Of a stretch of 64,000 nucleotides of DNA, positions 38,715-47,348 are shown in pieces. The DNA lies in contig NZ_JAMGBC010000001.1 in NCBI RefSeq assembly GCF_023516495.1, forward strand, positions 868,001 to 932,000, given 5' to 3'. The position numbers and the translations under genes were made by a program. Under the pieces are notes generated by a model. The model was not told the origin of the DNA, did not search any database, and saw only the letters and a program-made list of their open reading frames with translations. The DNA comes from Sphingomonas anseongensis. GTDB taxonomy: Bacteria; Pseudomonadota; Alphaproteobacteria; Sphingomonadales; Sphingomonadaceae. Every line of letters starts with the position of its first letter. Within the stretch, counting starts at the first letter, position 1.

Positions 38715-39263
38715 TCAGCCGATCCGAACGGTGGTCGGCGAAGTGAATTCATATTCGGGAACCATCAGGTTCTTCGGTGCCGGCCCCTGCCGAATGCGGG
38801 CCGCGGTGTCATAGGCCGAGCCGTGGCACGGGCAGAAATAGCCGCCGAACGGGCCGCGGTTCTCGCCTTCGCCGATTCCCAGCGGAACGCAGCCCAGGTG
38901 GGTGCAGACGCCAAGCGTGATCAGCCAGTTCGCCTTGCCCGGCTTGGTGCGCTGGCCGAGAGTTTCCGGATCACGAAGCTCCGACAGCGGGACTGCCTGC
39001 GCCTCCTGGATTTCCTTGGGAGTCAGGTTGCGGACGAAGACCGGCTGCTTGCGCCAGACCGTCTTGATGCCCTGTCCCGGCTGGATCTTGGAGATGTCGA
39101 CCTCGGTCGTCGACAGAGCGAGGACGTCCGCCGGCGGCGCCATCTGCCAGAGCAAAGGTGCGACCGCCGCGACGGTGCCGACTCCGGCAAAACTGACCGC
39201 GGCGACATTTAGGAAATCGCGACGGCGAACCCCTTCGCCAGCCGTAACCGGAACGTCAGCCAT
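38715..39263 (-). CDS. petA: Rieske iron-sulfur subunit of cytochrome bc1
   Basis: 182 residues from ATG 39263. A twin-arginine-type anchor [22 protein letters not shown] is followed by the [2Fe-2S] motifs CTHLGC and [21 protein letters not shown] is the usual N-terminus; an in-frame start at 39296 is less likely. First gene of the bc1 operon. The Tat signal implies folded export and membrane anchoring. Confidence 0.95.
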   Translation of the reverse strand: MADVPVTAGEGVRRRDFLNVAAVSFAGVGTVAAVAPLLWQMAPPADVLALSTTEVDISKIQPGQGIKTVWRKQPVFVRNLTPKEIQEAQAVPLSELRDPETLGQRTKPGKANWLITLGVCTHLGCVPLGIGEGENRGPFGGYFCPCHGSAYDTAARIRQGPAPKNLMVPEYEFTSPTTVRIG

Positions 39264-39364
39264 GCCTACCCTTGTGACTAGTGGCGGTCCGCCCAATGGG
39301 ACCCCCTAAGGCGATTGGCGGGCCTGATAGCGACCACATCCCGCACTGCCAAGGGGCGGATTCG

Positions 39365-40258
39365 TCAAAGCACGAGCGGAGCGGCCTCGGCGGGTCCATT
39401 CTCGCTCTTGCGAGCCAGCCACGACGCCCGGAACATGATCGCGGCCGCATAGACGACGACGAGGATAACCAGCCACCGGAGCAGCTGGAGCGGCATCTCC
39501 TTGACCAGGAACGCCGCGACCAGGACGGCGGGGACTCCGCCGATCCCCAGGCCGACGACGACTCGAATGTCAATGTTCCGCATCTGGATGTGACGGACGC
39601 AAGCGCCCGCGCCCATCATCGCCGCGCCGGCCGCCATGATCGGGAAAACCAGGCGCGGGTTCATTCCCATCAGACTCAGGGTAACAAGCGTCGGCGCATA
39701 ATTGCCGACTCCGAAATTGAGCAGCACGCCGAAGACGAAATTGGCAGCGATCGCGGCGATCGTAAGGCCGATCGGAAGCGAACTCGCGGTCCCGCCGCCG
39801 GGCATCAACTGAAGGTTGGTCAACGCATAGGCGATGGCCGCGAGGACCAGTCCGATCGCCACAACCAGCTGAACGATCCACACCTGCGCCCTGGCGACCA
39901 ATGGCGCCCCGACAAGGCCTCCCAGGAGCACCGCCACCGCGCAGCCGAACAGAAGCGTGGGATCGACCATCACGCCGAGCAGGATCAGGAAGATGACGCT
40001 TTCGGCCATCGCCGGCGGGCTGAGGCCCACCAGCATCGTCGGCGGAATGAGTCGGTCGGGCACCAGCTTGCGGAACTTCATCCACGCCGTCGTCGGCGCG
40101 AATGATCCGATCCCGAGTGTGTCGAAGAAGCTGACGACCGCCCCCAGCACCATCGATTCGAAAGTCGGCGCGGCGCGCTCGGCGATGGCCGCTCGCACCA
40201 GGACGAACGTAAATAGGAGAATCGCCAGGCCGAGCGGGACGAGAAGAGCAAGAAGCAT
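39365..40258 (-). CDS. TauE/SafE-family sulfite exporter-like permease
   Basis: 297 residues, about eight hydrophobic segments. MLLALLVPLGLAILLFTFVLVRAA start; VLGAVVSFFDTLGIGSFAPTTAW and two internal glycine-rich repeats (GLSPPAMAESVIFLILLGVMVDPTLLF, ...GGLVGAPLVARAQVWIVQ) fit the TauE/SafE family of sulfite/sulfoacetate or other small anion exporters. Start at ATG 40258 after GGGGGG; the upstream open frame overlaps divergent hemF. Confidence 0.85.
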   Translation of the reverse strand: MLLALLVPLGLAILLFTFVLVRAAIAERAAPTFESMVLGAVVSFFDTLGIGSFAPTTAWMKFRKLVPDRLIPPTMLVGLSPPAMAESVIFLILLGVMVDPTLLFGCAVAVLLGGLVGAPLVARAQVWIVQLVVAIGLVLAAIAYALTNLQLMPGGGTASSLPIGLTIAAIAANFVFGVLLNFGVGNYAPTLVTLSLMGMNPRLVFPIMAAGAAMMGAGACVRHIQMRNIDIRVVVGLGIGGVPAVLVAAFLVKEMPLQLLRWLVILVVVYAAAIMFRASWLARKSENGPAEAAPLVL

Positions 40259-40358
40259 CGTGAATTCCCCCCAGCCCCGGTGGACGTCGGATGCTAGACA
40301 TTTGGCGGTCGCAGGCAAGCGGTTCCGCTGGCCCGCCGCTGGCGCTAGAGACCTCGCC

Positions 40359-41225
40359 ATGCTCAAGCTGGACGAACAGAAGCAGGCCGCGAAGGACTGG
40401 TTCGAAAGCCTCCGCGACCGCCTCTGCGCAGCGTTCGAGGAGATCGAGCGCGAGGCCGGGTCCGACTCGTCTTTCGTGCGGACGTCGTGGGAGCGGCCCG
40501 ACGAAAGCGGCAGCGCCGGCGGCGGCGGTGTCCGCTCGCAAATGAACGGCAAGGTCTTCGAAAAGGTCGGGGTAAACGTATCGACGGTCGGCGGCCGATT
40601 TACGCCCGAGTTCGCGGCGACGATCTTCGGAGCCGATGAAACAGATCCCACCTTCTTCGCCACCGGGATCAGCCTCGTCGCACACATGGCCAATCCGCAC
40701 GTCCCTGCGGTGCACATGAACACGCGATTCCTCGCCACCACCAAACGCTGGTTCGGCGGCGGCGCGGACCTCAATCCGGCGATCCCTTACGAAGAAGACA
40801 CGAAGGCCTTCCACGCGCGGCTCCGTGCCGCCTGCGCGGCCCACGACCCGACCTTCTATCCGCGCTTCTCCAAATGGGCGGACGATTATTTCTTCCTGCC
40901 CCACCGCGGAGTCTCGCGAGGAGTCGGCGGAATTTTCTATGACCATCTCGAATGCCATGAGCCCGGAGAAGGGCCCACATTCGACCAGAATTTCGCCTTC
41001 ACCCGGGACGTCGGCGAGGCCTTCCTCGACATCTTCCCGAAGATCGTCCGAAAGCGGATGGCAAGCGACTTCAGCGTGGGGGACATGGAGCGGCTGCTCG
41101 AGTTTCGCGGCCGCTATGTCGAGTTCAACCTGCTTTACGACCGCGGCACATTATTCGGCCTGAAGACCGGCGGAAACATCGATGCGATCCTGATGAGTCT
41201 TCCCCCGCTTGCGAGGTGGAAATGA
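40359..41225 (+). CDS. hemF: Oxygen-dependent coproporphyrinogen III oxidase
   Basis: Haem synthesis step converting coproporphyrinogen III to protoporphyrinogen IX with oxygen. 288 residues. FFATGISLVAHMANPHVPAVHMNTRF and WFGGGADLNPAIPY are diagnostic, and EFNLLYDRGTLFGLKTGGNIDAILMSLPP ends the protein. ATG 40359 gives the usual N-terminus (MLKLDEQKQAAKDWFESLRD). The stop overlaps the next gene (ATGA). Confidence 0.97.
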   Translation: MLKLDEQKQAAKDWFESLRDRLCAAFEEIEREAGSDSSFVRTSWERPDESGSAGGGGVRSQMNGKVFEKVGVNVSTVGGRFTPEFAATIFGADETDPTFFATGISLVAHMANPHVPAVHMNTRFLATTKRWFGGGADLNPAIPYEEDTKAFHARLRAACAAHDPTFYPRFSKWADDYFFLPHRGVSRGVGGIFYDHLECHEPGEGPTFDQNFAFTRDVGEAFLDIFPKIVRKRMASDFSVGDMERLLEFRGRYVEFNLLYDRGTLFGLKTGGNIDAILMSLPPLARWK

Positions 41226-41836
41226 GTTACGAGCCGCTTCCGGAAGGCCAGCTGGCCGCCGTCGTCACCTTCCTCGAGATGCGCAAGCCGCCCACGGACC
41301 AGGTTCCGGCGTCGTCCCTTTCCTTCCGGCGGATTCACAATCCCGATCCCGGCGAATACCGCCAGCTGTTCCGGCGGATCGGCCGGCACTGGCTATGGTT
41401 CTCGCGCCTGACGATGACCGACGCCGAGCTTGCGGCGATCATCCAGGACGAAGCCGTCGAGCTTTACGTGGTGATCGACGAACTGGGTACCGACATCGGA
41501 ATGCTGGAGCTGGATTTCCGCGAGGCCAACGAATGCGAGATAGCCTTCATCGGACTGCTGCCCGAGCTTGCCGGGCGCGGTCACGGACGCTGGCTGCTGG
41601 CGGAAACCCTGCAGCTCGCCTGGCGTGACGGGATCCGGCGGGTCCATGTGCATACCTGCACGCTCGACCATCCGGCAGCACTTCCCGCCTATCGAACCGC
41701 CGGCTTCAGGCCGTGCCGCTTTGCCGTCGAGCGTTTCCGCGACCCGCGCCTGCTTGGCATACTTCCGCCCGACAGCGCTCCTCAGGTCCCGCTTCTGGGC
41801 ACTCCGATGTCCATGGAATCGCGTCCCGCCAGCTGA
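41222..41836 (+). CDS. GNAT-family N-acetyltransferase
   Basis: 204 residues. ATG 41222 overlaps the hemF stop, with GAGGTGGA upstream. The acetyl-CoA binding motif is in AFIGLLPELAGRGHGRWLL (R/Q-x-x-G-x-G/A), followed by VHVHTCTLDHPAALPAYRTAGFRPCR. Substrate unknown. Its 3' end overlaps the convergent membrane-protein gene by 55 bases. Confidence 0.86.
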   Translation: MSYEPLPEGQLAAVVTFLEMRKPPTDQVPASSLSFRRIHNPDPGEYRQLFRRIGRHWLWFSRLTMTDAELAAIIQDEAVELYVVIDELGTDIGMLELDFREANECEIAFIGLLPELAGRGHGRWLLAETLQLAWRDGIRRVHVHTCTLDHPAALPAYRTAGFRPCRFAVERFRDPRLLGILPPDSAPQVPLLGTPMSMESRPAS

Positions 41837-42582
41837 AGGTAGATCCGCGCGAGCATAGCCGCGATGATTGTGAATTCGACGCTTCGGAGCAGGCCCGCGA
41901 CCAGCGCAACGACCAGCTTGCTCGCCGACAGGGACGAGACCGGGCCAAACAGCACCGCCGCAAGCATCAGCGAGCCGAAGCCGACGGCAATTTCCAGAAT
42001 GATGAGCGCGATGATCGACAGCAGGAACGTGCCCATGAGCACAAAAGTGTACCCACGGGTAAGCGACCAGGAGCGCCTGATCAGGTGAATTGGGCCGCCC
42101 ATCTCACTGACCGAAACCGGCCCGAGGAGCATCAGGCGCCCGAAGAGCGGGCTTAGCACGAGCAACAGCAGGAAGAGTGCCCCGACGGCGAGTTGCTCGA
42201 GCTGCGTTACGTTCGGGGCCGAGGCTGCGGCGACCAGGGATGCGCACAGGATCAGTGCGAAGGTGATGAGCACAGCTGACGCAAGGAAGGGCAAGAGGCG
42301 ACTCACGGCATGGCGGATTGCCGCACGAACCTCTTCCTGGTGGAACATGGCCAGGCGGGTCAGAGCCAGGTAGCCGGTGGCAAAGACGATCAGCGACACG
42401 ATCAGGATCGCGACCCAGCCGCCCGGCGTCATGGCCTCGTTCCCGACCACTGGTGCGAAGAAGTTCGCGACTGCAACCGGGATCGCCACAAGTCCCAGCG
42501 CGACCGGGGAAAGCAGGCGGCCTTCGCGGCTGAGAACGGTTTTGGTCTCCTCCCAGGCGCGCGAAATGGAAAGTTCGGCCAT
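41782..42582 (-). CDS. Multi-span membrane protein of unknown function
   Basis: 266 residues with about six membrane helices (e.g. [24 protein letters not shown] and [20 protein letters not shown]). Resembles the glycerophosphoryl diester phosphodiesterase membrane domain/DUF-type membrane proteins common in sphingomonads, e.g. [27 protein letters not shown] 42582 has GGGGGA upstream. Base composition appears lower in GC than the neighbours. Confidence 0.75.
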   Translation of the reverse strand: MAELSISRAWEETKTVLSREGRLLSPVALGLVAIPVAVANFFAPVVGNEAMTPGGWVAILIVSLIVFATGYLALTRLAMFHQEEVRAAIRHAVSRLLPFLASAVLITFALILCASLVAAASAPNVTQLEQLAVGALFLLLLVLSPLFGRLMLLGPVSVSEMGGPIHLIRRSWSLTRGYTFVLMGTFLLSIIALIILEIAVGFGSLMLAAVLFGPVSSLSASKLVVALVAGLLRSVEFTIIAAMLARIYLQLAGRDSMDIGVPRSGT

Positions 42583-42672
42583 CGATTCCCCCTGATGTTT
42601 CAAGCGTTATGCGGGGGCGGCCCTGCCGTTGCAATCTTGCCGCCGGCGCGGCGCTACGCCATCTGCCGGGCG

Positions 42673-43317
42673 ATGGAGCGGATCGACGGCGTCGAATGGC
42701 GGGCCAGCGAATCGCCTGTGCCTTACGAGGAGGCCCTCGCCTTCATGGAGCAGCGTGCGGCCGCCATCCGATCGGGCGAAGCAAGCGAATGCGTCTGGCT
42801 GCTCGAGCACCCGCCCCTGTTCACCGCCGGCACCAGCGCCGACCCGGCCGAGCTCATCAATCCACTGAACTTCCCGGTCTACGAAGCCGGCCGCGGCGGC
42901 CGGTACACCTACCACGGGCCGGGCCAGCGGGTCGGCTATGTGATGCTGGACCTCGAAAAGCGCGGCCGCGACGTCCGCAAGCTGGTCCACGGTCTCGAAG
43001 GCTGGCTCATCGCCACGCTCGCCGATTTGGGCGTTTCCGCCCACCGGGCGCCCGGTCGGATCGGCATCTGGGTCGGGCAAGGACCGGCCGAAGCAAAGAT
43101 CGCCGCGCTCGGAATCCGGGTGAAGCGCTGGGTGACCCTTCATGGCTTTTCGATCAACGTCGCGCCGGACCTCGCCCATTTCGACGGAATCATCCCGTGC
43201 GGCATCGCCGATTTCGGGGTCACGAGCCTCGCTCAATGCGGGATAGAAACGCCGATGTCGCGCGTTGATGCCTGCCTGAAACGGTCGTTTCGTCTTTTTC
43301 TCAGTGACTTGGGATAA
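42673..43317 (+). CDS. lipB: Lipoyl(octanoyl) transferase
   Basis: Moves octanoyl from acyl carrier protein to lipoyl domains, including GcvH. 214 residues. The [12 protein letters not shown] motif and the catalytic cysteine and lysine region ([14 protein letters not shown]..., [14 protein letters not shown]) are visible. ATG 42673 gives the usual start; further upstream the frame overlaps the divergent membrane-protein gene. No LipA is seen here. Confidence 0.96.
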   Translation: MERIDGVEWRASESPVPYEEALAFMEQRAAAIRSGEASECVWLLEHPPLFTAGTSADPAELINPLNFPVYEAGRGGRYTYHGPGQRVGYVMLDLEKRGRDVRKLVHGLEGWLIATLADLGVSAHRAPGRIGIWVGQGPAEAKIAALGIRVKRWVTLHGFSINVAPDLAHFDGIIPCGIADFGVTSLAQCGIETPMSRVDACLKRSFRLFLSDLG

Positions 43318-43419
43318 ATGAAATCAAGTCTCTTGATGGTGACGAGCCGTTCAGATTATGCTGAGTGCGATTTGCGAAGCGGGCGACCGCTGCAGATCGC
43401 AATAAATAGGGAGTTTTGA

Positions 43420-43659
43420 ATGCGTGCTCTTATCCTGGTCGCCGGTGCGGCCCTGGCGGTTGCAGCTTGCAGCAGCAACAACAACGCCGACAACAATATG
43501 GCGGTCGAGAATCTCACTGCTGAGAATCTCGTTGTCGAGAACGACATGAATGCCGTTGACATGAACGCCGTCGACATGAACGCGACGACCGACATGAACG
43601 CGGTGGACACGAACACGACGACGACGACCACCACGACGAATACCACGACCAACATGTAA
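43420..43659 (+). CDS. Small Asn/Thr-rich lipoprotein
   Basis: 79 residues. MRALILVAGAALAVAACSSNNNADNN is a lipoprotein signal. After it comes VENLTAENLVVEND, then a four-fold repeat built on DMNAVDMNAV, and a poly-Thr/Asn tail (TNTTTTTTTTNTTTNM). AGGGAG precedes ATG 43420. The 14-residue VENLTAENLVVEND is also found in the J-domain protein at 59555-60820. Followed by two terminators. Function unknown. Confidence 0.75.
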   Translation: MRALILVAGAALAVAACSSNNNADNNMAVENLTAENLVVENDMNAVDMNAVDMNATTDMNAVDTNTTTTTTTTNTTTNM

Positions 43660-43663
43660 TGCG

Positions 43664-43685
43664 CGGCTCCTTCGGGAGCCGTTTT
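43664..43685 (+). terminator. Rho-independent terminator after the small lipoprotein
   Basis: CGGCTCC, loop TTC, GGGAGCCG then GTTTTGC. Short GC-rich stem with a U-rich tail, five bases after the stop of 43420-43659. Confidence 0.8.
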
Positions 43686-43691
43686 GCATGC

Positions 43692-43725
43692 GAGGCTGCC
43701 GGGTTCGCCCGGCAGCCTCTTTTTT
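43692..43725 (+). terminator. Strong rho-independent terminator
   Basis: GAGGCTGCCGGG, loop TTCG, CCCGGCAGCCTC, then TTTTTT: a perfect 12-bp stem with a six-U tail. It is the second terminator in 60 bases, so the next lipoprotein must have its own promoter. Confidence 0.92.
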
Positions 43726-43758
43726 GCGATAGTCGTTTCGAAGATGCGGAGAGATTCG

Positions 43759-44061
43759 ATGCGCATGATCCTGGCTTTGGCATCGCTGGCGCTTGCGTCC
43801 TGCTCGGGGAATGCGCCGACCAACAATAGCGCGATCGGCGGCGATAGCGGCGCCGAGAGCATCACCGCGGTCAACGACACGACTGCCATTGACGCTGCCA
43901 CCGGCGCGGACGCCGACATGGCGGCCGACGTGAACTATACGTTCAACGAAGATCTGGCTGGCAACGACGCCGACAACCGCTCCGACAACAGCAGCTCGAA
44001 CAAGAGCAAGCCGGCGTTCGAGCCCGACGAGCCGGGCACACCGGGCAACGATTCCGACTAG
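43759..44061 (+). CDS. Second small acidic Asn-rich lipoprotein
   Basis: 100 residues. MRMILALASLALASCSGNAPTNN is a lipoprotein signal (lipobox LASC). The body is Asp/Asn/Ala/Ser-rich (ATGADADMAADVNYTFNED, DNRSDNSSSNKS) and likely disordered, ending [15 protein letters not shown] 43759 follows GGAGAG. Same style as the gene at 43420 but no shared motif. Converges on queE with a four-base overlap. Confidence 0.7.
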   Translation: MRMILALASLALASCSGNAPTNNSAIGGDSGAESITAVNDTTAIDAATGADADMAADVNYTFNEDLAGNDADNRSDNSSSNKSKPAFEPDEPGTPGNDSD

Positions 44062-44690
44062 GCCAGGCCGACCACCTTGTGAGCCTGGAGGCTGAGCCTC
44101 CACCGCGGCCGCTCCATCGCCAGCCTGATCGCCGCATCGGTAGCCGCTTTTCCATCCTCGCCGTCCATCGGCTGGACCAGGAAGTGGTCGAAATCCCAGC
44201 TTTCCAGCTCGGCAGGATCGATTCCGGGCTGCGGCCAGACCAGCTTCAGCTCATCCCCGCTCCGCTGAACGACATCCGTGCCGGCCTTGGGGCTGACGCA
44301 TACCCAGTCGAGGCCCGCGACGGCCGGCAAGGTCCCGTTCGTTTCAACCGCGACTCGGAAGCCGCGGTCGTGGAGCGCCGACACGAGCGCCTCGTCCAAC
44401 TGGAGCATCGGCTCACCGCCGGTGATCACCACCAGCCGGGCATCCCTACCCTCGCCCCATTTTCGCTCGACGGCATCGGCGAGTGCTTCGGCGTCCGCGA
44501 ACTTGCCGCCGCCTGGCCCGTCCGTCCCCACGAAGTCGGTGTCGCAGAAGCCGCACTGCGCCTCCGCCCGGTCCTGCTCGCGTCCCGACCACAAGTTGCA
44601 GCCGGCAAAGCGCAGGAACACCGCGCGGCTCCCCGCCTGCACACCCTCGCCTTGGAGAGTCAGGAAGAGTTCCTTGACCGCGTAGGTCAT
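44058..44690 (-). CDS. queE: 7-carboxy-7-deazaguanine synthase
   Basis: Radical SAM enzyme of queuosine/7-deazaguanine synthesis. 210 residues. [27 protein letters not shown] and CGFCDTDF hold the cluster cysteines; the spacing C-x14-C-x2-C is the long form also seen in some QueE proteins. TGGEPMLQ and VETNGTLP are further motifs. ATG 44690 overlaps the queC stop by four bases. GcvH/LipB-independent; paired with queC. Confidence 0.93.
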   Translation of the reverse strand: MTYAVKELFLTLQGEGVQAGSRAVFLRFAGCNLWSGREQDRAEAQCGFCDTDFVGTDGPGGGKFADAEALADAVERKWGEGRDARLVVITGGEPMLQLDEALVSALHDRGFRVAVETNGTLPAVAGLDWVCVSPKAGTDVVQRSGDELKLVWPQPGIDPAELESWDFDHFLVQPMDGEDGKAATDAAIRLAMERPRWRLSLQAHKVVGLA

Positions 44691-45367
44691 TCGCCCGGCC
44701 GCTCCGCGTAGCGCGTCGGGTCCGGCAGCCCCGCCTCGGCGAACCCCTTCGCCCGCAACCTGCACGCGTCGCAGAGGCCGCAGTGTCGACCGTCCGGTGT
44801 CGGATCGTAGCAGCTGTGGCTCAGTCCCGCGTCGAGGCCGAGCCGGCCGGCCTCGCGAGCAATGTCGGCCTTGGTCATGGCCTGAAGCGGCGCGTGGAGC
44901 GTGAAACCGCCGCCCTCCACGCCCGCCTTGGTGGCGAGGTTCGCCAGCTTTTCAAAGGCGCTGATGAACTCCGGCCTGCAATCCGGGTAGCCGGAATAAT
45001 CGAGCGCGTTGACTCCGATGAATAGGTCCCGGGCGCCCGCCGCCTCCGACCAGGCGAGCGCCAGGCTAAGCAACACGGTATTGCGGGCGGGAACGTAGGT
45101 GACGGGTATTTCGTCGCCGACGCCGCCCTTCGGAACGTCGATGTCGCCAGTAAGCGCCGACCCGCCGAACTTCCTCAGGTCGAGATCGAGCACGGCATGC
45201 TCGCTCGCGAGCTCGCCCGCGATAGCTTTCGCCGCGGCCAGCTCGACCGAATGGCGCTGCCCGTAGTTCACCGTGAGCGCGAGGACGTCGAACCCCTGTT
45301 CGCGGGCGATTCCCGCGGTCACCATCGAATCGAGCCCGCCCGAAAGCAGGACCACCGCCTTGCGCAT
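44687..45367 (-). CDS. queC: 7-cyano-7-deazaguanine synthase
   Basis: Converts CDG to preQ0 with ATP and ammonia. 226 residues from ATG 45367. The PP-loop motif [16 protein letters not shown] is at the N-terminus; the zinc-binding cysteines are in [23 protein letters not shown] 45367 overlaps the upstream DUF3147-type gene stop by one base. Upstream in-frame codons belong to that gene. Confidence 0.96.
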   Translation of the reverse strand: MRKAVVLLSGGLDSMVTAGIAREQGFDVLALTVNYGQRHSVELAAAKAIAGELASEHAVLDLDLRKFGGSALTGDIDVPKGGVGDEIPVTYVPARNTVLLSLALAWSEAAGARDLFIGVNALDYSGYPDCRPEFISAFEKLANLATKAGVEGGGFTLHAPLQAMTKADIAREAGRLGLDAGLSHSCYDPTPDGRHCGLCDACRLRAKGFAEAGLPDPTRYAERPGE

Positions 45368-45717
45368 CAGAGCTTCAGCCCCAGCCGGGGCGCCGCCCAG
45401 AACATGAGCGCGTAAAGCGCCAGCGTCCCGGCGACGACGATCGCAAGCGACAGCCAGAAGCCGACTCCACAGCGAAGCAGCGCCGGAAGAGCGGCGAACA
45501 TCGGAAGCGACGGGAGGATGAACCAGAAGGCGCCCATGGACAGTCCGGCAACTCGCTCCGGGTCGCTTGTGTCTCGCCACAGCCACAGCATCGCCAGCAG
45601 CGAGGTCAGTGGAAGCGACGCGACCAGCCCGCCCCAGGTCGGATAGCGCCGGGCGATCTCCGACACCGCTGCGACGATCGCGCCCGAAAGCAGAGCCTTG
45701 ATGACGAAATAGAGCAC
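45367..45717 (-). CDS. Small membrane protein (DUF3147-like)
   Basis: 116 residues from GTG 45717. Starts [44 protein letters not shown], which matches the DUF3147 pattern, with four membrane helices. It overlaps queC (TGATG), so it is the first gene of a queCE unit. Longer upstream frames run into the terminator hairpin. Confidence 0.75.
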   Translation of the reverse strand: MLYFVIKALLSGAIVAAVSEIARRYPTWGGLVASLPLTSLLAMLWLWRDTSDPERVAGLSMGAFWFILPSLPMFAALPALLRCGVGFWLSLAIVVAGTLALYALMFWAAPRLGLKL

Positions 45718-45744
45718 GGCGCGCCCTCTACTTCGCCAGCCGCG

Positions 45745-45783
45745 ACAAAAGAAGGGCCGCCCATCCCGGTGGAAGGGCGGCCC
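45745..45783 (-). terminator. Rho-independent terminator (minus strand)
   Basis: GGGCCGCCC (45754-45762) and GGGCGGCCC (45775-45783) pair with a 12-base loop; on the minus strand the stem is followed by TTCTTTT. It ends the transcript of the DUF3617 gene at 45870-46265 and lies just ahead of the DUF3147-like gene. Confidence 0.8.
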
Positions 45784-45869
45784 AGGTAACCGAGCATTGC
45801 TCGATTCGGGAGGAAAGCGTGCCGAACCCGGCACAGTGTCTTCCTAATCGATGTTGGTTAAACGGGGCC

Positions 45870-46265
45870 TTAATGGCCCGGGCAATCGCCCACTCGGCGC
45901 GCCTGGAAAACATATTTGAACGGCCCGTCGCCGGTGATCCCCTGGGTTTCCACCCGGAGCGAACGCGGAGTCACGAGCGTCAGGTTGCTCTCCCCGAAAC
46001 CGCCTCCGCCGCAAGTATAGTGGATCCTGGCCGACAGCCCCGAGTCGCGAAGCACGGTCCGGCTGCAACTGGCCCGGCGATGCTCGAACTGGGCGAGCAC
46101 CTGCGGATTGGCGAGGCACAGGCGAACGGGCGGACTTCCGGAGCGAGCGACCTCCCACAAGCCGCCCTGGGCCTGCGACAGCGCCGACGGACCCGCGGCG
46201 GCGACCAGGCCGGCTCCGGCAAGGAGGGCCGTGCTCGCGGCCAACAGGCGAGAATTACCGTTCAC
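45870..46265 (-). CDS. DUF3617-like secreted protein
   Basis: 131 residues from GTG 46265, preceded by AAGG. A signal-like hydrophobic start (LLAASTALLAGAGLVAAAGPSA), then GGLWEVARSGSPPVRLCLANPQVLAQFEHRRASCSRTVLRDSG, SARIHYTCGGGGFGESNLTLVTPRSLRVETQGI, the DUF3617 pattern. Conserved cysteines could form disulfides. Unknown function; common in sphingomonads. Confidence 0.8.
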   Translation of the reverse strand: MNGNSRLLAASTALLAGAGLVAAAGPSALSQAQGGLWEVARSGSPPVRLCLANPQVLAQFEHRRASCSRTVLRDSGLSARIHYTCGGGGFGESNLTLVTPRSLRVETQGITGDGPFKYVFQARRVGDCPGH

Positions 46266-46290
46266 GAACTGCACCTTACCACAAATTTCG

Positions 46291-47205
46291 TTACCGTTTA
46301 GTCTCCGACACGTCTTCGAGAGCTATGGGGAAGCTGGTCGAGCAGAACGCGCAGTCGACTCGGATCATGCCGTCCTCGCCGACCATCGCCTCGCGCTCCT
46401 CGGCCGGGAATCGGGCGATGACCGAGCGCACGTAATCGGGATCGCAGCGGCAGCCCTTGGAGAGCGGCAGCGGGTCGAGCGTGCGCACCTCCGCTTCCTC
46501 GTGGAACAGCCGCCAGGTCAAGTCATCGAGAGCGATCGCGGGGTCGGTCAGCTCCTCCGGCTTTACCGAACCCGCCAGGATCGCGACGTGCGGCCAGTCG
46601 GGATGGTCGAGCCTGGTGTGAAGCCGATCTCGGCCCTCCTCGCCTTCGGGCAGATGCTGGAACAGCAGCCCGCCGCCAACCCAGCCGCCGGCCCTCTTCT
46701 CCGCCGCAAGCCTGACGATGCTGGGGATCTGCTCCGACTGGGCGAAAAAGCTCTCCGCCGCCCGCGCGAGGCTTTCCGCCTCAAGGGGCACAATGCCCTG
46801 GTAGCGCTCGTCGACGTTGGGGTGGTCGAAAGTCACCGCGAGATAACCCTTGCCGAACAGCGACTGGAGCGACGGGTTTGGCCCGGCGTCGGCAAGGCGC
46901 TCGGGGTCATGCTTCACGTAGCCGCGAAGCTGGCCACCAAGATAATCGCACACGAGGAGGTCGACGATTCCGTCCTGGGTCTGCGCCTGGACGGTCACCT
47001 GCCCCTCCGGCTCCTTGAGCATCGTGCCCAGCAGCGCGGTCAGCACCAGCGCTTCCGAAAGCAGCCGCTCGATGGCCTGCGGATAGCCGTGATTGGCGAG
47101 GATCGAATCCAGCACCGGGCCGAGCCGCGCGAGTCGTCCGCGCGCATTGCGCGCCGGAATGGTGACGCCGAGCGCGACGTCGAGATTCAGCAAAGTGTCG
47201 GGCAT
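46291..47205 (-). CDS. hslO: Redox-regulated chaperone Hsp33
   Basis: 304 residues. The C-terminal zinc centre has CRC (in SKGCRCDPDYV) and CAFC (VDCAFCSTSF), the CxC-x(n)-CxxC of Hsp33. Core: LLSEALVLTALLGTMLKEPEGQVTVQAQTQDGIVDLLVCDY and GYLAVTFDH. Activated by oxidative unfolding. ATG 47205; the frame continues upstream without sense. argF, which often sits between argD and hslO in related genomes, is absent. Confidence 0.94.
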   Translation of the reverse strand: MPDTLLNLDVALGVTIPARNARGRLARLGPVLDSILANHGYPQAIERLLSEALVLTALLGTMLKEPEGQVTVQAQTQDGIVDLLVCDYLGGQLRGYVKHDPERLADAGPNPSLQSLFGKGYLAVTFDHPNVDERYQGIVPLEAESLARAAESFFAQSEQIPSIVRLAAEKRAGGWVGGGLLFQHLPEGEEGRDRLHTRLDHPDWPHVAILAGSVKPEELTDPAIALDDLTWRLFHEEAEVRTLDPLPLSKGCRCDPDYVRSVIARFPAEEREAMVGEDGMIRVDCAFCSTSFPIALEDVSETKR

Positions 47206-47268
47206 CGCGACTAGATAGGGAGGCAGCGCGAGGGGGACAACGTCAGGCCGCGCGTCGCCCCGGGCGGC

Positions 47269-47321
47269 AAAACTGGTGGAGGGACACTTGCTCGGTGCAG
47301 CTGATTTTGTCCCCCCACCAG
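47269..47321 (-). terminator. Rho-independent terminator after argD (minus strand)
   Basis: Arms 47273-47286 and 47308-47321 pair over 14 bp (one G-U wobble) with a 21-base loop; on the minus strand the stem is followed by TTTTGCC. A second smaller inverted repeat (AAACCTT/AAGGTTT, 47324-47350) lies just before it and spans the argD stop. Confidence 0.8.
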
Positions 47322-47348
47322 GCAAACCTTTGGCCGAGCCCCGAAGGT

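Noticed and set aside
43560-43656. Tandem repeats in the lipoprotein as a possible CRISPR or satellite
   Set aside because: They are in-frame coding repeats (DMNAV and Thr/Asn codons) with no spacers.
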